64,000 nt of DNA from Luteimonas sp. RC10 (GTDB taxonomy: Bacteria > Pseudomonadota > Gammaproteobacteria > Xanthomonadales > Xanthomonadaceae): contig NZ_JACHYJ010000003.1 in the NCBI RefSeq assembly GCF_014192745.1, forward strand, positions 273,401 through 337,400, given 5' to 3'. Each line of letters starts with the position of its first letter. Position 1 is the stretch's first letter. The position numbers were made by a program, and so were the translations under genes. The notes below the pieces were generated by a model that saw only the letters and a list, made by a program, of their open reading frames with translations, did no database searches and was not told where the DNA came from. Positions 1-8,007 of this stretch are shown in pieces.

Positions 1-1032
1 GAGTTCGACTACCCACGCGCACGCGCCGGCGGTCTGGATGTGGCCTTCATGTCGATCTATACCTCGGCCGGGCAGGACGCTGCCGGCACCGCACGCGAGA
101 TCGCCCACCGGCAGATCGACGCGGTCGAGGCACTGACCGCGCGCCATCCCGACCGCTTCGCGATCCTGCGCTCGCCCCGCGATGTCGACCGCCTGCGCAC
201 CGCAGCGGACGGCAGCCAACGCGTGCTGCTGCCGTTGGGGATGGAGAACGCCGCGCCGATCGGCGACGACCTGGCGCAGCTCACGACCTTCTTCGACCGC
301 GGCGTGCGCTACATCACGCTCGCGCACAGTGCGGCCAACCGGGTCGCCGATTCGTCCTACGGCAAAGCGCGCCGCTGGAACGGGCTGAGCCCATTCGGGC
401 GCCAAGTCGTCGCCGAGATGAACCGGCTCGGGATCATGGTCGATGTCTCGCATGTCTCCGACGCGGCGGCCGAGCAGGCGATCGCGCTGAGCACGGTGCC
501 GGTGATCGCCAGCCACTCGGCATTCCGGCACTTCACGCCGGGCTTCGAGCGCAACATCAGCGATGCGCTCGCCCGCGCCATCGCCGCCAAGGGCGGTGTG
601 GTACAGATCCCGTTCGGCACCGCGTTCGTCGATGCGCAGACCGCCGCCGACACCCAGGCCTGGTTCGATGCGGTCGCGGCCTTCGACGCGGACAACGCCA
701 AGCGCGTCGCTGCCGGACAACCGGCGCTCGATGCCGCCCAGTTCCAGCACGACTGGGCCGCCGCGCATCCCACGCGCCAGACGCCGCTCGAATCTGTGCT
801 GCAGCAGATCGACCATGGCGTACGCCTGCTCGGCGTCGACCATGTGGGCCTGGGCTCGGACTTCGATGGCGTAGACGGTGCGCTGGCGCAGGGCCTGCGC
901 GACGTGTCCGACTTCCCCAACCTCGTGGCCGGCCTACAGGCGCGCGGCTATACCGACGCCGACATCCGCAAGATCCTCGGCGGCAACCTGCTGCGGGTCT
1001 GGACCGAGGTCGAGGCCGGCGCCGGCCGCTGA
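1..1032 (+). CDS. Membrane dipeptidase, peptidase family M19 (5' end outside window)
   Basis: Zinc-dependent dipeptidase of the renal dipeptidase (M19) family, which hydrolyses dipeptides, often including D-residues. The reading frame is open from base 1, so the N-terminus with the first metal-binding His-x-Asp lies upstream; about 343 residues are visible. Visible family motifs are GMENAAPIGDD (bridging Glu region), DVSHVSD and IASHS (metal or substrate histidines), and GVDHVGLGSDFDG near the C-terminus (catalytic-site Asp). A strong GC hairpin follows the stop. Family assignment is firm; substrate and cellular location cannot be judged without the N-terminus. Confidence 0.9.
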   Translation, partial: EFDYPRARAGGLDVAFMSIYTSAGQDAAGTAREIAHRQIDAVEALTARHPDRFAILRSPRDVDRLRTAADGSQRVLLPLGMENAAPIGDDLAQLTTFFDRGVRYITLAHSAANRVADSSYGKARRWNGLSPFGRQVVAEMNRLGIMVDVSHVSDAAAEQAIALSTVPVIASHSAFRHFTPGFERNISDALARAIAAKGGVVQIPFGTAFVDAQTAADTQAWFDAVAAFDADNAKRVAAGQPALDAAQFQHDWAAAHPTRQTPLESVLQQIDHGVRLLGVDHVGLGSDFDGVDGALAQGLRDVSDFPNLVAGLQARGYTDADIRKILGGNLLRVWTEVEAGAGR

Positions 1033-1056
1033 AGCGGCAGCCCGGCCCGTGACACG

Positions 1057-1084
1057 CGAAAGCCCCGCCTGGGCGGGGCTTTCG
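1057..1084. terminator. Bidirectional rho-independent terminator
   Basis: Perfect 13-bp inverted repeat, cgaaagccccgcc with ggcggggctttcg, around a 2-base centre (in practice a 4-base loop). It lies between the convergent M19 dipeptidase and bTHX genes. The ends give CTTT on either strand, so it can serve both genes. Confidence 0.75.
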
Positions 1085-1162
1085 GCATGACCGGCGTCGC
1101 CGCCGGTCGCGTCCTGCAGTCGGCCCGGTCCGGGCGCCAAGCGCCGGACCTGGGGCCCGACG

Positions 1163-1345
1163 TCAGGAGGCCTTCTTGGCGACGGCCTTCTTGGCCGGGG
1201 CCTTGGCCACGGTCTTGGTGCCGGTCTTCTTCGCGACCGGTGCGGTCGCGGTGCCAGCGGCCTTGACGACGCCCTTCGAACGGGAATTGCCGTAGCTCGC
1301 GTTGTAGCGCTTGCCCTTGAGGGTTCTGCGATCGCCCTTGCCCAT
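1163..1345 (-). CDS. Small ribosomal subunit protein bTHX, with long basic tail
   Basis: 60-residue protein whose first 25 residues (MGKGDRRTLKGKR... ASYGNSR) match the bTHX/Thx peptide that binds the 30S head. The usual peptide is only about 25-30 residues; here a 35-residue tail rich in Ala, Lys, Thr and Pro (VAKK, TVAKAPAKKAVAKKAS) follows, resembling histone H1-like tails. The start is set by AGGAG about 8 bases upstream of the ATG. A -10-like TAGAAT and a hairpin precede the gene. The bTHX core is well supported; the role of the tail is unknown. Confidence 0.85.
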   Translation of the reverse strand: MGKGDRRTLKGKRYNASYGNSRSKGVVKAAGTATAPVAKKTGTKTVAKAPAKKAVAKKAS

Positions 1346-1393
1346 GAATCTGCTCCTGATGTCCTGCGAGTATTGAATGCGGTAGACGCGAAT

Positions 1394-1412
1394 GTGCGCC
1401 CGACGGGCGCAC
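1394..1412 (-). other. Hairpin in the bTHX 5' leader
   Basis: gtgcgccc/gggcgcac forms a perfect 8-bp stem with a 3-base loop between the bTHX -10-like box and its Shine-Dalgarno sequence. No T-tract follows in either direction, so it may be a leader structure or a weak terminator for the upstream MerC gene. Confidence 0.4.
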
Positions 1413-1422
1413 AAGACCGCGG

Positions 1423-1428
1423 ATTCTA
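1423..1428 (-). promoter_or_regulatory. Putative -10 box for bTHX
   Basis: TAGAAT on the minus strand, about 78 bases upstream of the bTHX start. No good -35 was recognised. Similar TAGAAT/TATAAT boxes precede several other genes here. Confidence 0.4.
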
Positions 1429-1455
1429 GCACGCGGCCGACGCTGCGGCGACGCG

Positions 1456-1851
1456 TCAGCGCGCGCCGTGAAGATGGGTCAGCCGCAGGTTCAGCAGGTG
1501 CGCGCCGGCCAGCAGCAGCCCACCGATCGTCATCACCACCGCATGGGTGAACGTGTGGTCGTGCAGGTGGGTGAACGCACCCGCCCACACCAGCGCCAGG
1601 CCCGGCAGCAGCAGGAACCAGGCGCGGAACACGCGATGCCGGCGATACCCCAGTGTCAGCGTGGTCAGGCCCAGCAGCGTCGCGAACACGACGAACGCCT
1701 GGTCGATGTCCACCCAGCCGCCCAGGTTCAAACCCAGCGCAGGCAGCAACGCAAGCGCCAGCGGCAACAAGGCGCAATGGATTGCGCAGAGGAACGAGGC
1801 AGCGAAACCGACGCGGTCGGCCCGTCGCAGGGCGGAATCGTGTGCAGGCAT
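1456..1851 (-). CDS. MerC-family membrane protein (probable metal transport, Zur-linked)
   Basis: 131-residue integral membrane protein with four predicted helices (about 15-40, 48-70, 76-95, 103-122). It has the MerC-type cysteine pair LCAIHCAL (C22, C26) in helix 1 and a His-rich C-terminal half (THLHDHTFTHA, RLTHLHGAR). MerC proteins are known as mercuric-ion uptake proteins, but no mer genes are nearby. Its neighbours are a ZnuD-like receptor and Zur, and a Zur-box-like palindrome lies just upstream, so zinc import is the better inference. The start is uncertain: neither ATG has a good Shine-Dalgarno. The alternative ATG (minus-strand start at 1884) would lie inside the palindrome and add 11 residues. 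Confidence 0.8.
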   Translation of the reverse strand: MPAHDSALRRADRVGFAASFLCAIHCALLPLALALLPALGLNLGGWVDIDQAFVVFATLLGLTTLTLGYRRHRVFRAWFLLLPGLALVWAGAFTHLHDHTFTHAVVMTIGGLLLAGAHLLNLRLTHLHGAR

Positions 1852-1874
1852 GTCTTTTGGGGGATACGAAGGAC

Positions 1875-1893
1875 GATGTAACATTATAACATC
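1875..1893. promoter_or_regulatory. Zur box between merC-like gene and ZnuD-like receptor
   Basis: The 19-bp palindrome gatgtaacattataacatc is symmetric in 7 of 9 pairs and sits in an AT-rich island of an otherwise GC-rich intergenic region. It resembles the known gammaproteobacterial Zur operator (TGTTATA..TATAACA). It lies in the divergent region of two metal-transport genes, with zur about 2.4 kb away. This suggests zinc-dependent repression of both directions from one site. Confidence 0.75.
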
Positions 1894-1924
1894 CGTGTCT
1901 TGGCCACCAGTGTACCCCATCCGC

Positions 1925-4162
1925 ATGAACGACCTCCCCATCTCGCCCCGCCTGCCCCGCCGCGCCCGTCTGACCGTCGCGATCGCCCTGTTGCTGCCCG
2001 CCACCGCGGCGTTCGCGCAGAACCAGACCCATGCCCACCCGACCACGCTTGACCGTGTCCAGGTCACCGCAACCCCGCTCGGCGGCGACGCCGAGGATCT
2101 CGCGCACCCCATTGAAGTGTTGTATGGCGACGCGCTGGACGACCGCAAGGCCGGCAACCTGGGCGACACCGTGTCCGCCCTGCCCGGCGTGCAGAGCGGC
2201 TTCTTCGGCACCGGTGTCGGCCGCCCGATCATCCGCGGCCAGGAAGGCCCGCGCGTGCAGATCCTGTCCGGCGGCATCGGCAGCATGGATGCCTCGACCG
2301 TCAGCGCCGACCATGCGGTCAGCATCGAGCCCTTCCTCGCCGACCAGATCGAGGTGCTCAAGGGGCCGGCCAACCTGCTCTACGGCAGCGGCGCGGTCGG
2401 CGGCGCGGTCAATGTCGTCGACGGCCGCATCGCCCGCGCGGTGCCCGACCGGCCGGTCAGCGGCCGGGCGGAACTGCGCGCGGCCAGCGGCAATGGCGAG
2501 CGCAGCGGCATGTTCCGGCTCGACGGCGTCAACGGCGACAACCTGGTGCTGCATGTCGACGGCCTGGTCCGCAACACCGGCGACTTCGACATCCCGGGCT
2601 ACGCGCAGGTGCCGGGCGACCACGATCACGGCGACCACGACGACCATGATCACGACCACGAGGCCGAGAACGCCTACGGGCGCCTGCCCAACAGCTCGAT
2701 CCGCACGCGCGCCGGCGCGCTCGGCGCGACCTGGTTCGGCACGCGCGGCCATCTGGGGCTCGCGGTCAGCACCTATCGCACCAACTACGGGCTGCCTGAC
2801 GGCGCGCACGTGCATGCCGAGGACGACCATGGGCATGGGCACGACGACGATGGCCACGACCACGACCATGGTCATGACGACCACGATCACGACCACGGCG
2901 AAGAAGGCCACGACCACGGCTCGGTGCGCATCGACATGGTGCAGAACCGTCTCGACCTGAAGGGCGGCATCTACGATCCGCTGCCGTTCCTGAGCGCAGT
3001 GAACCTGCGCGCGGCCTACAACGATTACGAACACGTCGAGCTCGAGGGCGGCCTGGCGGCCACGCGCTTCACCAACAAGGGCACCGAGGCCCGGCTGGAA
3101 GCGGTGCAGAACGAGATCGCCGGCTGGCGTGGTGCATTCGGGCTCCAGGTCGGCCACGTCGATTTCGGCGCCGTCGGCGAAGAGGCATTCGTGCCGCCGA
3201 GCGTCACCGACACACTCGGGCTGTTCGTCGTGCAGGAGAAGGAGTTCGGGCCGGTGAAGCTCGAGTTCGGCGGCCGCCACGAACGGGTCGAGATCGACCC
3301 TGCGGCAGGGACATCGCGCAAGTTCGACGCCAGCAGCCTGTCGGGCGCGGCGATCTGGCACCTGTCGGAGGTCTTCGACCTGCGCCTGGGCGCCGACATG
3401 TCCGAACGCGCGCCCACCAACGAGGAACTGTTCGCCGCCGGCCCGCATATCGCCACCCGGTCGATCGAGATCGGCGATGCGGACCTGGGCACCGAGCGCG
3501 GGCAGCGTCTGGAGGTGGGCCTGCATGCGCATACCGGCGGGGTCGAGCTCAAGGCCGCGGTCTACCAGACGCGGTTCGACCGCTACACCTATCTGGCCGA
3601 CACCGGCGTCGCCGAGCAGGGCTTCCCGGTGCGCCTGTGGACCCAGGGCGATGCGACGTTCCGCGGCGCCGAAGCCGAGGCGAAATTCCACCTGGTCGAA
3701 TCGGACGCGGGCGACTTCGACCTGCGTGTGTTCGGTGATGTCGTGCGCGCCGAGCTGGACGGCAGCGGGACCCGGCACGTGCACTTCGATGTGCCCCACG
3801 GCGACCATGCGCACCACTACCACGCCGACATCCCGCTCGGCGGCAACCTGCCGCGCATCGCACCGGCGCGCATCGGTGCCGACCTCAACTGGAGCCTTGG
3901 CGGCTGGCGCGCGAATGTCGGCGCGGTGCGCTATCAGAAGCAGGATCGCGTGGCCGCACTGGAGGATCCGAGCCCGGGCTACACCCTGGTCAACGCCGGC
4001 GTCGCCTGGCGCGTCGGCGAGGCCGACGGGACGCAGTGGGAGCTGTTCCTCGACGGTCGCAACCTGACCGACCAGGAAGCGCGTGCGCACACCTCGCTAT
4101 TGCGCGACTACGCCCCGCTCCCCGGCCGCACGATCGCCGGCGGCATCCGCGTGTACTTCTGA
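1925..4162 (+). CDS. TonB-dependent outer-membrane zinc receptor, ZnuD-like
   Basis: 745-residue TonB-dependent receptor. A signal peptide (ATAAFA-Q) ends near residue 31, a plug domain (LDRVQVTATP ... GVGRPIIRGQEGPRVQIL) follows, and a 22-strand-type barrel ends in the outer-membrane signature Phe (RVYF). Three His/Asp-rich loops are seen at about residues 231-247, 297-333 and 619-636, built from repeated DHDH/HDHDHG units. This is the hallmark of ZnuD-type zinc receptors. Zur operator upstream and zur downstream support zinc uptake under zinc starvation. The ATG is chosen because the signal peptide starts there; its Shine-Dalgarno is weak. Export of nickel or cobalt cannot be excluded. Confidence 0.85.
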   Translation: MNDLPISPRLPRRARLTVAIALLLPATAAFAQNQTHAHPTTLDRVQVTATPLGGDAEDLAHPIEVLYGDALDDRKAGNLGDTVSALPGVQSGFFGTGVGRPIIRGQEGPRVQILSGGIGSMDASTVSADHAVSIEPFLADQIEVLKGPANLLYGSGAVGGAVNVVDGRIARAVPDRPVSGRAELRAASGNGERSGMFRLDGVNGDNLVLHVDGLVRNTGDFDIPGYAQVPGDHDHGDHDDHDHDHEAENAYGRLPNSSIRTRAGALGATWFGTRGHLGLAVSTYRTNYGLPDGAHVHAEDDHGHGHDDDGHDHDHGHDDHDHDHGEEGHDHGSVRIDMVQNRLDLKGGIYDPLPFLSAVNLRAAYNDYEHVELEGGLAATRFTNKGTEARLEAVQNEIAGWRGAFGLQVGHVDFGAVGEEAFVPPSVTDTLGLFVVQEKEFGPVKLEFGGRHERVEIDPAAGTSRKFDASSLSGAAIWHLSEVFDLRLGADMSERAPTNEELFAAGPHIATRSIEIGDADLGTERGQRLEVGLHAHTGGVELKAAVYQTRFDRYTYLADTGVAEQGFPVRLWTQGDATFRGAEAEAKFHLVESDAGDFDLRVFGDVVRAELDGSGTRHVHFDVPHGDHAHHYHADIPLGGNLPRIAPARIGADLNWSLGGWRANVGAVRYQKQDRVAALEDPSPGYTLVNAGVAWRVGEADGTQWELFLDGRNLTDQEARAHTSLLRDYAPLPGRTIAGGIRVYF

Positions 4163-4201
4163 CGCGGTCCTGACCCACTCGGCACCGTGTGCCCAGATCC
4201 C

Positions 4202-4224
4202 GTCCCGGCTCGCCGGGGCGGGAC
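4202..4224. terminator. Possible terminator between convergent ZnuD-like and zur genes
   Basis: gtcccg/cgggac can form a 6-bp stem with a GC-rich loop between convergent genes. There is no T-tract, so support is weak. Confidence 0.3.
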
Positions 4225-4304
4225 ATCAAGTCGGCGCGCTGCAGCCCATCCAGTCCTGCATCGCGCCCGCGCATGCAGGCAGGCAGCCTATCGGCCGTCG
4301 TGGC

Positions 4305-4802
4305 TCAGTGGGCGCCGCCGTTCACGCACTGGGCGCACAGACCGTGCACCTCCAGCGTCTGCGCCTGCGGCATGAAACCCAGCGTGCGGGCACGCGCATC
4401 GAGCGAGGCGACCACCGCTTCGTCCTCCAGTTCCACCGCACTGTGGCACTGGTCGCAGATCAGAAACGGCACCGAATGCTGCGCGGTGCTCGGATGGTGG
4501 CAGGCGACGAAGGCATTGACCGACTGCAGCTTATGGATGAAGCCGTTGGCCAGCAGGAAATCCAACGCGCGATACACGGTCGGCGGCGCCGCGGCGCCCG
4601 GCCCCCCGCCATCACGGACCTGATCGAGCAGGTCGTAAGCCTTCAGCGGCTTGCCGGCCTTGGCGATCAGGCCCAGCACGTGGCCCCGGATCGGCGTCAG
4701 CCGCAGCCCCCGCTCATTGCAGGCGCGTTCGACGGCACGGACGAAACCGGCGGCGTCGTCAACGTGATGATGCGGATCCGTGCAGGCGTTGATCTGTCCC
4801 AT
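4305..4802 (-). CDS. zur: Zinc uptake regulator Zur (Fur family)
   Basis: 165-residue Fur-family repressor: N-terminal winged helix (RGLRLTPIRGHVLGLI ... PPTVYRALDFLLANGFIHKL) and a C-terminal dimerisation domain. The structural zinc site is formed by CDQC (C116, C119) and CAQC (C156, C159). The sensing region contains FVACHHP, typical of Zur rather than Fur. An N-terminal His cluster (HHH at 11-13) is present. With zinc bound it is expected to repress uptake genes, and the adjacent receptor and MerC-like gene share a matching operator. No Zur box was seen in front of zur itself. Confidence 0.9.
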   Translation of the reverse strand: MGQINACTDPHHHVDDAAGFVRAVERACNERGLRLTPIRGHVLGLIAKAGKPLKAYDLLDQVRDGGGPGAAAPPTVYRALDFLLANGFIHKLQSVNAFVACHHPSTAQHSVPFLICDQCHSAVELEDEAVVASLDARARTLGFMPQAQTLEVHGLCAQCVNGGAH

Positions 4803-4922
4803 CGGTAGATGATGGCGGTGCCGCGACGCGGACTCAAGTCGGGCGCGCGGGGAGCGATGGCGCGGCCCCCGTCGCGCATTGGCACGCGATTCGCCTTGCG
4901 TGCAGCTTCGTGATGAGTGCCT

Positions 4923-4940
4923 CGACGCCCTCAGGCGTCG
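4923..4940 (-). terminator. Hairpin overlapping the gltX stop codon
   Basis: cgacgcc/ggcgtcg forms a 7-bp stem with loop ctca that includes the gltX stop codon. No T-tract follows on the minus strand, so it may be a weak terminator or mRNA 3'-end stabiliser. Confidence 0.35.
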
Positions 4941-6334
4941 GGGGTCATCGCAATCGCGGCCTCGATGCGGCGCAGGGCCTCATCGCGGCCGGCCAGATAC
5001 ACCGTGTGCCCGATGTCGGGGCTGACCTGGGTGCCGGTGATCGCCACTCGCATCGGCTGGGCGACCTTGCCCATGCCTAAGCCGAGCGCCTCGGCGGTCT
5101 CGTGCAAGGCCGCGCCAATCGCTTCGGCCGTCCAGTCCGGCAACGCCACCAGGCGCGCACGCGCGTCGGTCAGCGGCGCCCGCGCGTCGGCCTTGAGGTG
5201 CTTGGCCACGGCCTTGTCATCGTACTCGGTCAACGGGCGGTACCAGACCGCCGCGCGCTCGGACATTTCCTTGAGCGTCTGCACCCGGTCGCGCAGCGCG
5301 ACCACCACATCGGCCGGCGCGGGACCCATCGACAGGTCGTAGCCATCGCGGCGCAGGTGCCAGTCCAGATGCGCGGCGACCGCGGCCGGCTCGTCGGACT
5401 TCAGGTACTGCTGGTTGAGCCAGCCGAGCTTGGCCGGATCCAGACGCGAGGCCTTGGCGTTCACGTCCTTGAGGTCGAACAGCGCGCGCATCTCGTCGAT
5501 CGAGAAGATCTCCTGATCGCCATGCGACCAGCCCAGCCGCACCAGGTAGTTGAGCAGCGCATGCGGCAGGTAGCCGGCATCGCGGTACTGCATGACATCG
5601 GCCGCGCCGGTGCGCTTGGAAAGCTTGGCACCCTGCTCGTCGAGGATCATCGGCAGGTGCGAGAACGCCGGTGGCTGCGCGCCGAGCGCGCGATAGATAT
5701 TGATCTGCCGTGGGGTGTTGTTGACGTGGTCGTCGCCGCGTACGACATCAGTGATGCCCATATCGAGGTCATCGACCACGACGGCGAAGTTGTAAGTCGC
5801 GTAGCCGTCCGGACGGAACAGCACCAGATCGTCGAGCTCGCTGTTGGCGATCTCGATTCGCCCCTTGACCTTGTCGTCCCAGACGACCGTGCCTTCGAGC
5901 GGATTCTTCAGGCGGATCACCCGGTTCGGGTCCTCGCGCCGCGGCTCACCGCGCTCGCGATAGGCACCGTCGTAGCGCGGCTTGTCGCCGCGGGCCATCG
6001 CTGCCTCGCGCATGGCATCGAGCTCGTCCTTCGACTCGTAGGCGTAGTAGGCCTTGTCGTCGGCGACGAGTTGCTCGGCGACCTCGCGATAGCGGTCGAG
6101 GCGATGGGTCTGGTAGATCGGGCCTTCGTCGTAGTCCAGGCCGAGCCAGTCCATTGCCTCCAGGATCGCGTCGATCGCGGCCTGCGTGCTGCGTTCGCGG
6201 TCGGTGTCCTCGATGCGGAGCACGAACTGCCCGCCGCGGCGGCGCGCTTCCAGCCAGCAATACAGCGCGGTGCGGGCGCCGCCGATGTGCAGATAGCCGG
6301 TGGGACTGGGCGCGAAGCGGGTACGGCAGCTCAT
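4931..6334 (-). CDS. gltX: Glutamate--tRNA ligase
   Basis: 467-residue class I aminoacyl-tRNA synthetase that charges tRNA-Glu. The HIGH-type motif appears as [11 protein letters not shown] (residues 14-24) and the KMSKS-type motif as KLSKR (about residue 238). The Rossmann core contains [10 protein letters not shown], and [11 protein letters not shown] is the usual pre-KMSKS element. Length is normal for the family. It is divergent from lpxH, and a TAGAAT box lies 30 bases upstream of the start. Confidence 0.97.
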   Translation of the reverse strand: MSCRTRFAPSPTGYLHIGGARTALYCWLEARRRGGQFVLRIEDTDRERSTQAAIDAILEAMDWLGLDYDEGPIYQTHRLDRYREVAEQLVADDKAYYAYESKDELDAMREAAMARGDKPRYDGAYRERGEPRREDPNRVIRLKNPLEGTVVWDDKVKGRIEIANSELDDLVLFRPDGYATYNFAVVVDDLDMGITDVVRGDDHVNNTPRQINIYRALGAQPPAFSHLPMILDEQGAKLSKRTGAADVMQYRDAGYLPHALLNYLVRLGWSHGDQEIFSIDEMRALFDLKDVNAKASRLDPAKLGWLNQQYLKSDEPAAVAAHLDWHLRRDGYDLSMGPAPADVVVALRDRVQTLKEMSERAAVWYRPLTEYDDKAVAKHLKADARAPLTDARARLVALPDWTAEAIGAALHETAEALGLGMGKVAQPMRVAITGTQVSPDIGHTVYLAGRDEALRRIEAAIAMTPDA

Positions 6335-6363
6335 GCGGAACGCTCGAAACGGGGAAACCGCGC

Positions 6364-6369
6364 ATTCTA
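6364..6369 (-). promoter_or_regulatory. -10 box of gltX
   Basis: TAGAAT on the minus strand, 29 bases before the gltX ATG, in the region shared with the divergent lpxH promoter. The -35 is not clear. Confidence 0.45.
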
Positions 6370-6417
6370 CCCGTGCCGCCCCCGCCGCCGGGACGCGCCG
6401 CGGGGCGGGCGGGCTTC

Positions 6418-6423
6418 TACAAT
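6418..6423 (+). promoter_or_regulatory. -10 box of lpxH, possibly giving a leaderless mRNA
   Basis: TACAAT lies only 6 bases before the lpxH ATG. If used, transcription would begin at or next to the start codon. No Shine-Dalgarno is visible, which fits a leaderless message, but no -35 could be recognised. Confidence 0.35.
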
Positions 6424-6429
6424 GGCGCG

Positions 6430-7164
6430 ATGACGACCTACTTCCTGTCCGACCTCCACCTCGACCCGGCGCGTCCGGCGATCACCGAGCTGTTTGCCGC
6501 GTTCCTCGACGGCGAGGCGCGACAGGCACAGGCGCTGTACGTACTCGGTGATCTGTTCGAGTCGTGGGTCGGCGACGACGATCCGTCCGAAGCCGGCGCG
6601 CTGGTCGCCGATCGCCTGCGCGCGCTGTCGGACGCCGGCGTGCCGGTGGCCTTCATGCATGGCAATCGCGACTTCCTCGTCGGCGACGCCTGGGCGCAGC
6701 GCGCGGGCCTGCGGATCCTGCCCGACCCGGCGGTGATCCTGCTGTACGACCGCCCGGTGCTGCTGACCCACGGCGACCTGCTGTGCACCGACGATGTCGA
6801 GTACCAGGCGATCCGTGCCCAGACCCGCGACCCCCGCTGGCAGGCGCAGATGCTGGCCCAGCCGCTGGCCGCGCGGCTGGCCTTCGCGCAGCAGGCGCGC
6901 AATGCCAGTCAGGCCCGCGCGGCCGCGCTGCGCGAGGCCGGCACGATGGAGAGCATCACCGACGTCGCGCCGGCCACGGTCGCCGAATGGTTCGTCCGCT
7001 ACGGCATCGACACGATGATCCACGGCCACACCCACCGCCCCGCGATCCACGAGCTCCAGGTGGCCGAGCGCGCCTGCCGCCGCATCGTCCTCGGCGACTG
7101 GTTCGAACAGGGCTCGGTGCTGCGCGCAAGCGCCGACGGCCGCTTCGAGCTTTCGGCGCTGTAG
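6430..7164 (+). CDS. lpxH: UDP-2,3-diacylglucosamine diphosphatase
   Basis: 244-residue metallophosphoesterase of lipid A biosynthesis. It hydrolyses UDP-2,3-diacylglucosamine to lipid X and UMP at the inner-membrane face. Calcineurin-like metal motifs occur in order: SDLHLD (D8, H10), [27 protein letters not shown] and HGHTHRP. Length matches LpxH (about 240). It is convergent with the DUF455 gene, only 15 bases apart. The start is the first ATG of the conserved SDLHL domain. Confidence 0.95.
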   Translation: MTTYFLSDLHLDPARPAITELFAAFLDGEARQAQALYVLGDLFESWVGDDDPSEAGALVADRLRALSDAGVPVAFMHGNRDFLVGDAWAQRAGLRILPDPAVILLYDRPVLLTHGDLLCTDDVEYQAIRAQTRDPRWQAQMLAQPLAARLAFAQQARNASQARAAALREAGTMESITDVAPATVAEWFVRYGIDTMIHGHTHRPAIHELQVAERACRRIVLGDWFEQGSVLRASADGRFELSAL

Positions 7165-7179
7165 ACAGCCGGTGCTGCC

Positions 7180-8007
7180 CTAGCCTTGCGCGACCGCCTG
7201 CAAGGCCGCGAGCTCCTCGGCGCTGAATCCGGCGGCGGCGCGGGCGTCGAGATTGAACGGACCATGCAGCACGCTGCGCGCGTAGTCGGTCAGCAGTTCG
7301 CGGAATCTGGGTTCGGGGTCGATGCCGTCGCGCGCGCAGTACCAGCGAAACCACCGGCTGCCGGCTGCGACATGCGGGATCTCCTCGCGCAGGATGATCT
7401 CGAGGATGTCGGCGGTCGCATCGTCGCCGAGTGCGCGCAGCTTGACGATCATGCCGGGGGTCACGTCGAGGCCGCGGGCTTCGAGCACGCGCGGCACCAG
7501 CGCCATGCGCGCCAGACCGTCGTGCGCGGTCTTCTCGCACATCTCCCACAGTCCGTTGTGCGCGTCGAAATCGCCGTAGTCGCGGCCGAACGCCCGCAAG
7601 CGGTCGCGCAGCAGCACGAAATGCCGGGCCTCGTCGTCGGCAATCGCCACCCAGTCGGCATAGAACGCAACGGGCAGGCCGCGGAAGCGGTAGACCGCAT
7701 CCCAGGCCAGGTCGATCGCGTTGAGCTCGATGTGCGCGATCGCATGGACAAACGCCGCGCGCCCCTCGTCGCTGCCCAGCCCACGCCGCGGCAATTCGCG
7801 CGGATGCACCAGACGCGGACGCGGCGGCCGGCCGGGCATGCGGATCGGCTCGGGCGGCGGCGGTGAGGCGGGCAGCGGCAATCGCCCGGCACGCTGCCGC
7901 GCGGCATGGTGCCGGGTCAGCGCGACCTTCGTATCGGGATCACACGCGTCCAGACATTGGCGCGCTGCGGCCAGCAGGTCGGGCGCATCGGACACCGCCG
8001 CGCTCAC
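7180..8007 (-). CDS. Ferritin-like DUF455 family protein
   Basis: 275-residue protein of the DUF455 ferritin-like family. The four-helix region carries metal-ligand-like Glu/His motifs: [29 protein letters not shown] and [10 protein letters not shown]. The N-terminus is Pro/Arg-rich. No enzymatic function is established for the family that I know of; diiron chemistry is an inference. The GTG start overlaps the purF stop as GTGA, so translation is probably coupled to purF. Confidence 0.85.
   Translation of the reverse strand: MSAAVSDAPDLLAAARQCLDACDPDTKVALTRHHAARQRAGRLPLPASPPPPEPIRMPGRPPRPRLVHPRELPRRGLGSDEGRAAFVHAIAHIELNAIDLAWDAVYRFRGLPVAFYADWVAIADDEARHFVLLRDRLRAFGRDYGDFDAHNGLWEMCEKTAHDGLARMALVPRVLEARGLDVTPGMIVKLRALGDDATADILEIILREEIPHVAAGSRWFRWYCARDGIDPEPRFRELLTDYARSVLHGPFNLDARAAAGFSAEELAALQAVAQG

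Noticed and set aside
1163..4090. Minus-strand frame of 975 codons ending in bTHX
   Set aside because: Only the last 60 codons are real; the rest is antisense to the TonB receptor and through the MerC gene.
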